Source of the DNA: Geobacteraceae bacterium
Lineage (GTDB): Bacteria > Desulfobacterota > Desulfuromonadia > Desulfuromonadales > Desulfuromonadaceae
DNA length: 6,344 nt
Reading direction: 5' to 3'
Assembly (NCBI GenBank): GCA_020201305.1
Contig: JAIVHC010000235.1
Location: 1-6,344, forward strand
Under the pieces are notes generated by a model that saw only the letters and a program-made list of their open reading frames with translations, did not search any database and was not told where the DNA came from. The position numbers were made by a program, and so were the translations under genes. Of the stretch, positions 1-5,165 are shown piece after piece; the first letter of the stretch is position 1, and every line of letters begins with the position of its first letter.

Positions 1-1059
1 CCCTTCATCCGCGCTTTTTATCAGAGCATCAATCCCTTTACCCTGTGCGGGAGCGCTACTCGCCACCCCCATGCTGACACTGCCATGCCAGATCCCCTCT
101 CCGGCGCGGATCCGGAGTCCGGCAATCAAGGCGTGAAGTTTTTGTCCCAGATGCAACGCTCCCTGAACCTGAGTATCAGGGCAGATAACCAGAAACTCAT
201 CTCCACCCATACGGCATACGATGTCATCGGTGCGCACCCCGTGCTCAAGCTCTTTCGCAAGTTCGCGCAGCACTTCATCCCCGGCATCATGTCCATATTC
301 GTCGTTGATCTGCTTGAATCCATCCGCATCGAGCATCAACACCGCCAGGGCGCTTCCATCCTGTTCACTCTGGTGCCAGAGCTCATCCAACACCTGCATA
401 GCCCGGCGGCGGTTGGCGAGCCCGGTTAAAACATCAGTGGAAGCAAGGTAGGTCAGGGTTTCATTAGCCTCCAGCAGCTCCTGGGTCCTCTGCGCCACTT
501 GCGCTTCGAGGCTGGCGTTGAGCTCTTTGAGCTCCTTACTGCGTCCAGAAACCTGGCGGAACAGATTGTTAAGCGATTTGAGGAGCAGTTCGGTGCTTCG
601 ATCCTCGTATTGGATCGATTCTTCATACGCCTGAGCGGGAGACTTGCCCCCTTTTATCGCCTCAATCTGACGTGCCATCTGCATATCACATCCGAGGATA
701 TGGTACACCAGCCAGTTGAGGAGGAAGTCAAACAGATGTGTGGCCGACTCTCTCTGCACCAGGGTTTCCTCTTCGTACATCTCCATCAGGTCGGCAAGAA
801 AGCCGTTATGTATCTCTTCGTGATACTCGACATGGCGCGGATCCACCCTGGAGTGCGCCATCTCTTTTTCCTCTTCGTCAAAATGGTACTGGGTATAATC
901 GGCGAGTTCGCGGAACAATTGCTCCATCGCCGCGTGGGATACATTGTCTTCACTCAGCTGTTTTCCGAATTGATTGCTGAGCTCCACCAGATACCGATGT
1001 TGTCTGTCCACCTCTGTAAGGCCGGTTTCAAAGCTTTTTTCCCACACAAACACTTCCAT
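1..1059 (-). CDS. Bacteriohemerythrin-GGDEF diguanylate cyclase (3' end outside window)
   Basis: Predicted cytoplasmic enzyme making cyclic di-GMP from two GTP, with an N-terminal hemerythrin domain that would bind O2 or sense redox state at a di-iron site. The visible 353 residues have three parts. Hemerythrin (about 1-130) has all seven expected ligands: H21, H59, E63, H76, H80, H120 and D125. A charged, probably coiled-coil linker spans about 155-205. The GGDEF domain starts near 207, with metal Asp D244, GHDAGD at 256-261, the GGDEF signature at 285-289, and an intact RxxD inhibitory I-site (R276, D279) five residues before it. No signal peptide or membrane segment is seen. The reading ends in SADEG, so only a few dozen residues should be missing. 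Another in-frame ATG lies four codons upstream (1071). I chose 1059 because homologues usually start just before the Trp-containing strand, but neither start has a good Shine-Dalgarno sequence. It lies downstream of the kinase gene on the same strand, so co-transcription is plausible. Function is family-based; the sensed signal is inferred. Confidence 0.9.
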   Translation of the reverse strand, partial: MEVFVWEKSFETGLTEVDRQHRYLVELSNQFGKQLSEDNVSHAAMEQLFRELADYTQYHFDEEEKEMAHSRVDPRHVEYHEEIHNGFLADLMEMYEEETLVQRESATHLFDFLLNWLVYHILGCDMQMARQIEAIKGGKSPAQAYEESIQYEDRSTELLLKSLNNLFRQVSGRSKELKELNASLEAQVAQRTQELLEANETLTYLASTDVLTGLANRRRAMQVLDELWHQSEQDGSALAVLMLDADGFKQINDEYGHDAGDEVLRELAKELEHGVRTDDIVCRMGGDEFLVICPDTQVQGALHLGQKLHALIAGLRIRAGEGIWHGSVSMGVASSAPAQGKGIDALIKSADEG

Positions 1060-1129
1060 GCTCCCCCCCATAATTTCTATTAAAAAGCCGGATTGTCCAC
1101 CCACACCTATGCCTGTTTAAAATGACAAT

Positions 1130-2506
1130 CTACCCATCTACCACCGGCAGGATGATTTCAACCACGAGCCCTCCGCTGTCGGCGCGGGCAGCGCTGATGC
1201 TTCCGTTATGCAGTTCAACCGCACGCCTGGCTATCGCAAGCCCGATACCGGTGCCGCCCGTATGGCGTTCACGCGCTTCGGCGACGCGATAAAAGGGGGT
1301 GAAGAGCTTCTCCAGCTCCCCTTCCGGAACACCGGGGCCCTGATCGCACACCCGAATGCGGGCCTGTCCTTCTTCAAGGTCCAGCTCCACCTCCACCCGG
1401 GTTGCAGGGGCAGTATAGCGCACTGCATTGCGAATTACATTTTCAAATGCCTGCGCAAGCAGCTCCGGAACAGCCTGTAGAGTTACTTTTCCCTGGGCAT
1501 GAAGGTCTACCTTCACATTGCGTTCTTCCGCTTCGTAGGCCGCATCCCGCACTATGCTTTCCAGCATCGGAGACAGATCAACCTCTTCTCTGTCTGTCGT
1601 GGTAGCGGCATGCTCCATCCGCGTGAGATCGAGCAGCTGCCCGATCATGCTGTTCATGCGTGCACTCTCCAGCTCGATGCGCTCCAGGCTCTTTTGCTGC
1701 TGCGCGGTGCCCTGCTGTGTGCGCGCGAGTTCGAGGGCAATGCCAAGACGGGTGAGAGGGGAGCGCAGTTCGTGTGAGATGTCACGCAGCAGGCGCTGCT
1801 GCCCTTCTACCAGAGCCTCTATGCGTGTTGCCATATCGTCAAAATCTGCGGCAAGAGCGGCAATTTCGTTACGTCCACGCACTGCCGTGCCGATGCGCGT
1901 ACTCAGATCGCCCGAAGCAAAGCGATGCGTTGCACGGCGCAGGCGACTGATGGGGGTGGCAAAGGAACGTGCCAGGGCAAAGCATGCCAGGGCGGTTATG
2001 CCAAGAACCAGGAGCAACTGCCACCCGAGCAGACCCCGGGTAAGCTCGGCGACAACGCGCTGGGGTGCCGGGCGGCGTGGCACCCAGATCGCTGCAACAT
2101 AGCGCTGCTCCGAATCACCCTGGACAATCGCCGCCATGGTGTTGCGACGGCCCCTTATCGGTTCTTCCACATTGCCACTCTGCAAGGTACGGATTACAAT
2201 ATTCCGCATGCCGCGTGCTATTTTGTGCTCCAGGAGCGAGTCGGCATGCTGGTCGAAAAGGAGCAGGGTAAAGCCATGTTCGCGCCGGATCCCACCACTG
2301 AAGGCCTTAAGTGCCGCAGCCCCGTGGCGTTCGTATTGACGCACGGCCTCGCGTCCGTACTCCACCACGGCACGCTGCGCGAGTTGGCGATGTATGGGGG
2401 GCGGATACTGCTGGTCCCGGAATATGGTAAGCGTCACAATGACTAGCGCCACCAGAATCACGAGGCCCCAGAAATACAAAAATATCCTGAAAAACAGACT
2501 CTGCAT
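1130..2506 (-). CDS. cpxA: CpxA-like envelope-stress sensor histidine kinase
   Basis: Inner-membrane sensor kinase that would autophosphorylate on His and pass the phosphate to the adjacent regulator. The 458 residues are close to E. coli CpxA (457). Order: transmembrane segment about 9-29; periplasmic sensor about 30-157; second transmembrane segment about 160-179; HAMP about 180-232; HisKA with phospho-acceptor H245 in ISHELRSPLTRL; and a HATPase domain. The HATPase has the N-box (N356, N360), the DQGPG box at 388-392, the FTPFYR segment at 402-407, and the GGTGIGLA lid box at 417-424. The FYR-x-x-EARER stretch before the lid and the GGL-x-x-x-I-x-LP ending resemble E. coli CpxA as I recall it, which supports CpxA over other OmpR-partner kinases. 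The periplasmic part shows little obvious similarity, so the stimulus may differ. The start lies 2 bp past the regulator's stop, with a weak GAG/GAAG ribosome site inside that gene. A bifunctional kinase/phosphatase is assumed from the family. Confidence 0.9.
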   Translation of the reverse strand: MQSLFFRIFLYFWGLVILVALVIVTLTIFRDQQYPPPIHRQLAQRAVVEYGREAVRQYERHGAAALKAFSGGIRREHGFTLLLFDQHADSLLEHKIARGMRNIVIRTLQSGNVEEPIRGRRNTMAAIVQGDSEQRYVAAIWVPRRPAPQRVVAELTRGLLGWQLLLVLGITALACFALARSFATPISRLRRATHRFASGDLSTRIGTAVRGRNEIAALAADFDDMATRIEALVEGQQRLLRDISHELRSPLTRLGIALELARTQQGTAQQQKSLERIELESARMNSMIGQLLDLTRMEHAATTTDREEVDLSPMLESIVRDAAYEAEERNVKVDLHAQGKVTLQAVPELLAQAFENVIRNAVRYTAPATRVEVELDLEEGQARIRVCDQGPGVPEGELEKLFTPFYRVAEARERHTGGTGIGLAIARRAVELHNGSISAARADSGGLVVEIILPVVDG

Positions 2507-2508
2507 CT

Positions 2509-3234
2509 TCAGCTCAGTTCCGGATCAGCGTACATATATCCGACATTGCGCACCGTGACAATACGCTCGCTTGTAGCATCGCCGCCATCCACATGCGGGC
2601 CGAGTTTTTTACGCAATGCACTTACATGCACATCCACACTCCGATCATAGGGAGAATTGCGCCGCCCCAACACCTCCTCAACCAGGGTCTTGCGACTCAC
2701 AACCTCACCCCGGTGACGTACCAACATGGCAAGCAGGTCAAATTCAGCCGAGGTCAACTCCATATTCTCATCTGCACGTTTCACCCTGCGGCTACCGGGA
2801 TATATGCGGATATCTCCAACTTCGAGCACTTCAGCAACATCGCTGTCCTCGCTGCCACCTGTCCCAATCTGCTGCGCCAGACGACGCTCCACCGCATGAA
2901 TACGCGCCAGCAGTTCGCGTGGATTGAAGGGTTTGGGCAGATAGTCATCCGCACCGAGCTCCAACCCCACAATACGGTCGATCTCTTCACCTCGCGCGGT
3001 GAGCATAATCACCGGCACGTGCGATTCTTTGCGAATCGCACGCAGCACGTCAAGCCCGTTCATTCCCGGAAGCATAACGTCGAGAATCACCAGATCTATC
3101 CCCTGCTCCAGCGCAGCCGGTGCCCCGGCGTCACCTGTATGAACGCTGACAATATTGAGTCCTTCAGCGCTCAGGTAGTCGTGCAGCAGTTCGCATAGTT
3201 CCTGGTCATCATCTATGAGCAATATTCTGCGCAT
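2509..3234 (-). CDS. cpxR: CpxR-like OmpR-family response regulator
   Basis: Cytoplasmic DNA-binding regulator, 241 residues. The receiver domain (about 1-118) has the acidic pocket D8-D9-D10, phospho-acceptor D52 in LDVMLPGMNG, switch T79 in VIMLTARG, and conserved K101 in YLPKPFN. The linker (about 119-135) is rich in Gly, Ser and Asp. A winged-helix effector domain (about 136-236) carries the ELTSAEFDLL motif, an EVLGRR segment, the recognition-helix region DRSVDVHVSALRKKL, and a final VRNVGYMY wing. The motifs RGEEIDRIVGLELGADDYLP and EVLGRR-x-x-x-YDR follow E. coli CpxR closely, so the CpxR assignment is better than a generic OmpR call. The start is fixed by the canonical MRRILLIDDD opening. 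A purine-rich AAAGGGG lies about 10 nt upstream, and an AGGG nearer the ATG is too close to be ideal. It is first in the leftward operon with the kinase gene. Probable autoregulation follows from CpxR-type boxes in its upstream region. Confidence 0.92.
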   Translation of the reverse strand: MRRILLIDDDQELCELLHDYLSAEGLNIVSVHTGDAGAPAALEQGIDLVILDVMLPGMNGLDVLRAIRKESHVPVIMLTARGEEIDRIVGLELGADDYLPKPFNPRELLARIHAVERRLAQQIGTGGSEDSDVAEVLEVGDIRIYPGSRRVKRADENMELTSAEFDLLAMLVRHRGEVVSRKTLVEEVLGRRNSPYDRSVDVHVSALRKKLGPHVDGGDATSERIVTVRNVGYMYADPELS

Positions 3235-3261
3235 ACCCTATTCGCCCCTTTCCGCTTGTTT

Positions 3262-3280
3262 ATGCTTTCCGCGAAAGCAT
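3262..3280. repeat. Palindrome, copy 1 of a related pair
   Basis: A perfect 8-bp inverted repeat, ATGCTTTC / GAAAGCAT, around a 3-nt centre (CGC), 28 bp upstream of the regulator's start codon. A related palindrome with the same left arm lies at 3529-3547. It could be an operator half-site pair or a small hairpin in the regulator's mRNA leader. The function is unknown. Confidence 0.55.
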
Positions 3281-3348
3281 CTTCACTGGTTGTTCAGTTC
3301 CCATTGCCGCCCAGGGGTTTATTTTATCCATGCTTCGTGCTTTCAGGG

Positions 3349-3363
3349 GTAAAATATTGTTAA
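3349..3363 (+). promoter_or_regulatory. CpxR-like box, GTAAA-N5-GTTAA
   Basis: The plus strand reads GTAAA-ATATT-GTTAA: one perfect half-site and one with a single mismatch, at the correct 10-bp repeat. It lies 41 bp (start to start) left of the perfect box, in the opposite orientation and nearer the regulator gene, so it may serve autoregulation of the leftward operon. AT-rich DNA can produce such a match by chance, so confidence is lower. Confidence 0.5.
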
Positions 3364-3389
3364 GCTGCGGCAGAAAAACATCCGCGCTC

Positions 3390-3404
3390 TTTACATAACT
3401 TTAC
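3390..3404 (-). promoter_or_regulatory. CpxR box, perfect GTAAA-N5-GTAAA
   Basis: The plus strand reads TTTAC-ATAAC-TTTAC, which on the minus strand is GTAAA-GTTAT-GTAAA, an exact match to the established E. coli CpxR consensus of two GTAAA half-sites separated by 5 bp. It lies between a CpxR-like regulator gene and a CpxP-like gene, where such boxes are expected. It is centred about 163 bp from the regulator start and 281 bp from the cpxP-like start. If TATTAT at 3448 is the -10 of the rightward promoter, the box is centred near -63, a reasonable activation position. Binding is inferred. Confidence 0.75.
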
Positions 3405-3528
3405 CTTTAACACACAGCTCTTAACCCCTTTGCTCATCAATATCAGTTATTATCGGCCCATATAAAAAACCGGGGAGTTCCTTCCGCTACACGCTACTGG
3501 AGCTTTCCTCACTGCACCCCCCCCCTTG

Positions 3529-3547
3529 ATGCTTTCGCAGAAAGCAC
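3529..3547. repeat. Palindrome, copy 2 of a related pair
   Basis: TGCTTTC / GAAAGCA form a 7-bp inverted repeat around GCA. The left arm, ATGCTTTC, is identical to copy 1 at 3262-3269, and the element has the same total length of 19 bp. It directly follows the nine-C run and precedes the repeat-like block by a few bases, so it may be the edge of that block rather than an independent operator. Confidence 0.5.
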
Positions 3548-3550
3548 AAA

Positions 3551-3660
3551 ACAAATGCAAGGCGCGTGATTGTCGAGCAATGAGGCGTACTTACGTACGT
3601 CGAAGCAGCGAGATAATTACAGCAACGCAGCAGTTGGTGAGTTTTTGCAACGCCATCACC
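3551..3660. repeat. Structured repeat-like block upstream of the cpxP-like gene
   Basis: This ~110-bp stretch has nested inverted repeats. The inner arms GGCGTAC (3584-3590) and GTACGTC (3595-3601) flank TTAC with one G-T wobble. The outer arms GTGATTGTC (3566-3574) and GATAATTAC (3612-3620) pair over 9 bp with two wobbles. Three variants of GCAAGGCG / GCAACGC(A/C) occur near 3557, 3622 and 3647. GGTGA (3636-3640) can also pair with TCACC (3656-3660). It reads as a dispersed intergenic repeat or miniature element rather than coding sequence. It would fall inside the leader of the cpxP-like mRNA if transcription starts near 3460-3475. Copy number in the genome cannot be judged from one window. 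Confidence 0.4.
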
Positions 3661-3677
3661 CTTAAAAGGAGCACAGC

Positions 3678-4271
3678 ATGAAAAAAATCGGCGTATTAAG
3701 TATCAGTATCCTCACCATTTTCCTTCTGAGCACCAGTGCCATGGCATGGAGCAGCGGCAAGACCAGGCAAGCCAATGCTCGCTGCAGCGAGGCGCAGCAG
3801 GGAAACCGCATGGCTGTTATCCTCGATCTCAGTGCCGAGCAACAGCAGAAAATGGATGAGCTGCGCACCACCCAGCAGCAGGAACGCGCTCGGATGCGTA
3901 CTGAGCTCAAAGAGGCACGCGAGCAACTGCGTGCTGCTCAACCCGGCAATGGGATTGACACTAAAGATCTGAAAACCAGGGCAAGCGCCTATGCAGACCT
4001 CAAAGCAGCTATGCTGGTTAACAAAATTGAGCACAAGCAGCAGATGTTCTCTATTCTGACCCCGGAACAGCAGGAAAAAGCTGCCGAACTCAAGGCTATG
4101 CATTCAGCGTATGGCCAAAAAGGGCAATCTTACAAAGGTAACTGCTATACAACCGGATCCGACTGCTGCCCCAAGAGCTTCCACCAAAACAGGGGGTACA
4201 ATGTTGAGTGTAGAGGTCTCAACATGGACTGTGGCAAGCAAAGACCCTGCACGATGAGCCGGTGCCGCTGA
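3678..4271 (+). CDS. cpxP: CpxP/Spy-family periplasmic protein with Cys-rich C-terminal tail
   Basis: Predicted periplasmic stress protein of the LTxxQ superfamily (CpxP, Spy, ZraP). In enterobacteria CpxP dampens CpxA signalling and Spy is an ATP-independent chaperone. The 197 residues begin with a signal peptide, likely cleaved after A23 (SAMA|W). Two family motifs follow, LSAEQQQKMDEL (51-62) and LTPEQQEKAAEL (127-138), linked by a Gln/Arg/Glu-rich helical stretch. The tail (about 145-197) is unusual, with seven Cys (156, 163, 164, 178, 185, 191, 196) plus C36 near the mature N-terminus, where E. coli CpxP and Spy, as I recall, have no such extension. Even numbers suggest disulfides or metal binding. 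AAGGAG (3666-3671) sits six bases before the ATG. Divergence from the regulator gene next to CpxR-type boxes supports Cpx control. The symbol rests mainly on context; a ZraP- or Spy-like role is possible. Confidence 0.8.
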   Translation: MKKIGVLSISILTIFLLSTSAMAWSSGKTRQANARCSEAQQGNRMAVILDLSAEQQQKMDELRTTQQQERARMRTELKEAREQLRAAQPGNGIDTKDLKTRASAYADLKAAMLVNKIEHKQQMFSILTPEQQEKAAELKAMHSAYGQKGQSYKGNCYTTGSDCCPKSFHQNRGYNVECRGLNMDCGKQRPCTMSRCR

Positions 4272-4301
4272 TCCGGATATGCAAACGCTAAAGATGTGAT
4301 A

Positions 4302-4340
4302 AGATTGATCCCATCCGAATTACTCGGATGGGATCAATCT
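4302..4340. terminator. Perfect 17-bp inverted repeat after the cpxP-like gene
   Basis: Arms AGATTGATCCCATCCGA (4302-4318) and its exact reverse complement (4324-4340) surround a 5-nt loop (ATTAC). The hairpin begins 30 bases after the cpxP-like stop and ends 51 bases before the next start. It is long and perfect enough to be a terminator, an attenuator or a 3'-end stabiliser. No U-run follows on the plus strand (the next bases are CACCCTTCC), and only a weak T-rich stretch follows on the minus strand, so a simple intrinsic terminator is not certain. Confidence 0.55.
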
Positions 4341-4377
4341 CACCCTTCCGAGCTGCCCGTAGCCCGGAATATTCAGC

Positions 4378-4384
4378 AGGAGGG
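4378..4384 (+). promoter_or_regulatory. Strong ribosome binding site fixing the SH3-protein start
   Basis: AGGAGGG lies seven bases before the ATG at 4392. The same frame is open further upstream to an ATG at 4296, but that start would put the 17-bp hairpin inside the coding region and bury the signal peptide. This site therefore selects 4392. Confidence 0.85.
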
Positions 4385-4391
4385 TTGCATC

Positions 4392-5060
4392 ATGTTTATC
4401 CCGTTTAAACATCTGCTTTCATTCGGCACCATTCTCAGCATATTTATCGTTCCTGCAGCGATCCCCGAAGCCGGTGCCGCGCGCCATCACAAGAGTATAT
4501 CGGTTGGGATGGCGTTGCATAATCAGGCCTTTTCGCATCCACACTGGCGCCATTCCAGAACCTTACGCCCCAATTTTCGCTCCAACATTCACCACTTCCC
4601 CACCAGACATTTACGCTCATGGCCCAGCTACCCGCATCACTATCCCCGCTATGGGAGCAGGGCATATATCGGGCTGAGTCTTCCCATCGGCTACGTGGTT
4701 TCATCTTTACCCCGAACCTACACCACGGTAGTAGTCAACCATATCCCTTACTATGTCGCAGATGGGGTCTATTACCGTGATACCCAACGCGGCTACATGG
4801 TGGTTGAAGCACCCGCGTCAAGCATACAGGATCAACCCCGGCGCACCTATCCTCCGAGTGACCTGGTTGTGATGGTCAACCGCACCCATATGCGTTCCGG
4901 CCCCGGTGAGGAACACCCGGTAACCGGACAGGCATACTACGGCCAACCGCTAACCATCGTAGGAGAAGCCCCGCAGTGGTACTACGTTCAACATCCGCAC
5001 GGGCACTACGGCTGGGTGCGGAAGGAGCACACCCGTCCCAGCGATACACAGCAGGATTAG
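4392..5060 (+). CDS. Exported His/Tyr-rich protein with C-terminal SH3-like domain
   Basis: Secreted or periplasmic protein of unknown function, 222 residues. The N-terminus looks like a signal peptide: F/K-containing start, hydrophobic core about 8-23, probable cleavage near AGA|A (27-30). Residues 31-90 are low in acidic residues and rich in His, Arg, Pro and Tyr, with eleven His between 32 and 83. Residues about 92-140 (GLSLPIGYVV, then YYVADGVYYRD and GYMVVEAP) resemble the Tyr/Gly/Val-rich module I recall as DUF6515 in other proteobacterial exported proteins. Residues about 157-212 look like a bacterial SH3 domain: VNRTHMRSGPG, YYGQPLTIVGE, WYYVQ and GHYGWVRKEH. Such domains often bind peptidoglycan or cell-wall peptides, so an envelope role is plausible. 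It follows the cpxP-like gene by 120 bp with a hairpin between them, so it may be read through from that promoter or expressed separately. The His-rich part could bind metal, but that is only inference. Confidence 0.75.
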   Translation: MFIPFKHLLSFGTILSIFIVPAAIPEAGAARHHKSISVGMALHNQAFSHPHWRHSRTLRPNFRSNIHHFPTRHLRSWPSYPHHYPRYGSRAYIGLSLPIGYVVSSLPRTYTTVVVNHIPYYVADGVYYRDTQRGYMVVEAPASSIQDQPRRTYPPSDLVVMVNRTHMRSGPGEEHPVTGQAYYGQPLTIVGEAPQWYYVQHPHGHYGWVRKEHTRPSDTQQD

Positions 5061-5165
5061 GGGTAAACTAATATGGAGCTAACAATTCAGTTCTAAGTTG
5101 TTCCCATCCGGATTGATACAGGGCGTACCATACCCACGCCTTTAATATCTGCACACAGGGATGAC
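5061..5165. other. Short intergenic gap before ppk
   Basis: A 105-bp gap between same-strand genes. It holds a weak inverted repeat GGCGT / ACGCC (5122-5126 and 5136-5140) followed by TTTAAT, and the ppk ribosome site. No -35/-10 pair with good spacing was found, so whether ppk has its own promoter here is open. Confidence 0.4.

Larger units (their letters stand above)
3235..3677. promoter_or_regulatory. Divergent cpxR / cpxP-like intergenic control region
   Basis: A 443-bp stretch between divergent start codons with no convincing gene. From left to right it holds: the ribosome-site region of the regulator gene; a 19-bp palindrome (3262-3280); a CpxR-like box in plus orientation (3349-3363); a perfect box in minus orientation (3390-3404); an AT-rich stretch with TATTAT (3448-3453) and TATAAA (3461-3466), possible -10 elements for the rightward gene; a run of nine C (3517-3525); a second palindrome (3529-3547); a repeat-like structured block (about 3551-3660); and an AAGGAG ribosome site (3666-3671) six bases before the rightward ATG. 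No good -35 is spaced correctly from either -10 candidate, which would fit an activator-dependent promoter but is not proof. Exact transcription starts cannot be placed. Confidence 0.6.

Noticed and set aside
499..1083. Long plus-strand open frame of 194 codons
   Set aside because: It is antisense to the hemerythrin domain and linker of the cyclase, whose motifs and ligands are clear on the minus strand; the plus-strand translation shows no recognisable domain.
1091..1130. GATTGTC / GACAATC inverted repeat between kinase and cyclase genes
   Set aside because: A 7-bp AT-rich stem with a 26-nt loop overlapping the kinase stop codon is a poor terminator candidate.
1554..2446. Several plus-strand open frames opposite the kinase
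   Set aside because: They are Arg/Ser/Cys-rich antisense translations of the HAMP, HisKA and sensor regions and have no family features.
2593..3198. Plus-strand open frame of 201 codons opposite the regulator
   Set aside because: It is antisense to a fully conserved OmpR-family gene and has no plausible ribosome site or domain.
4296..4391. Upstream start for the SH3-protein gene
   Set aside because: It would add 32 residues encoded mainly by the 17-bp inverted repeat and hide the signal peptide; AGGAGGG before 4392 is decisive.
5073..5096. Seven-codon frame starting ATGGAGCTA
   Set aside because: It is too short, has no good ribosome site, and nothing suggests a leader peptide.
5122..5146. 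GGCGT / ACGCC inverted repeat followed by TTTAAT as a terminator
   Set aside because: The stem is only 5 bp with a 9-nt loop and the T-run is broken, so it is too weak to call.
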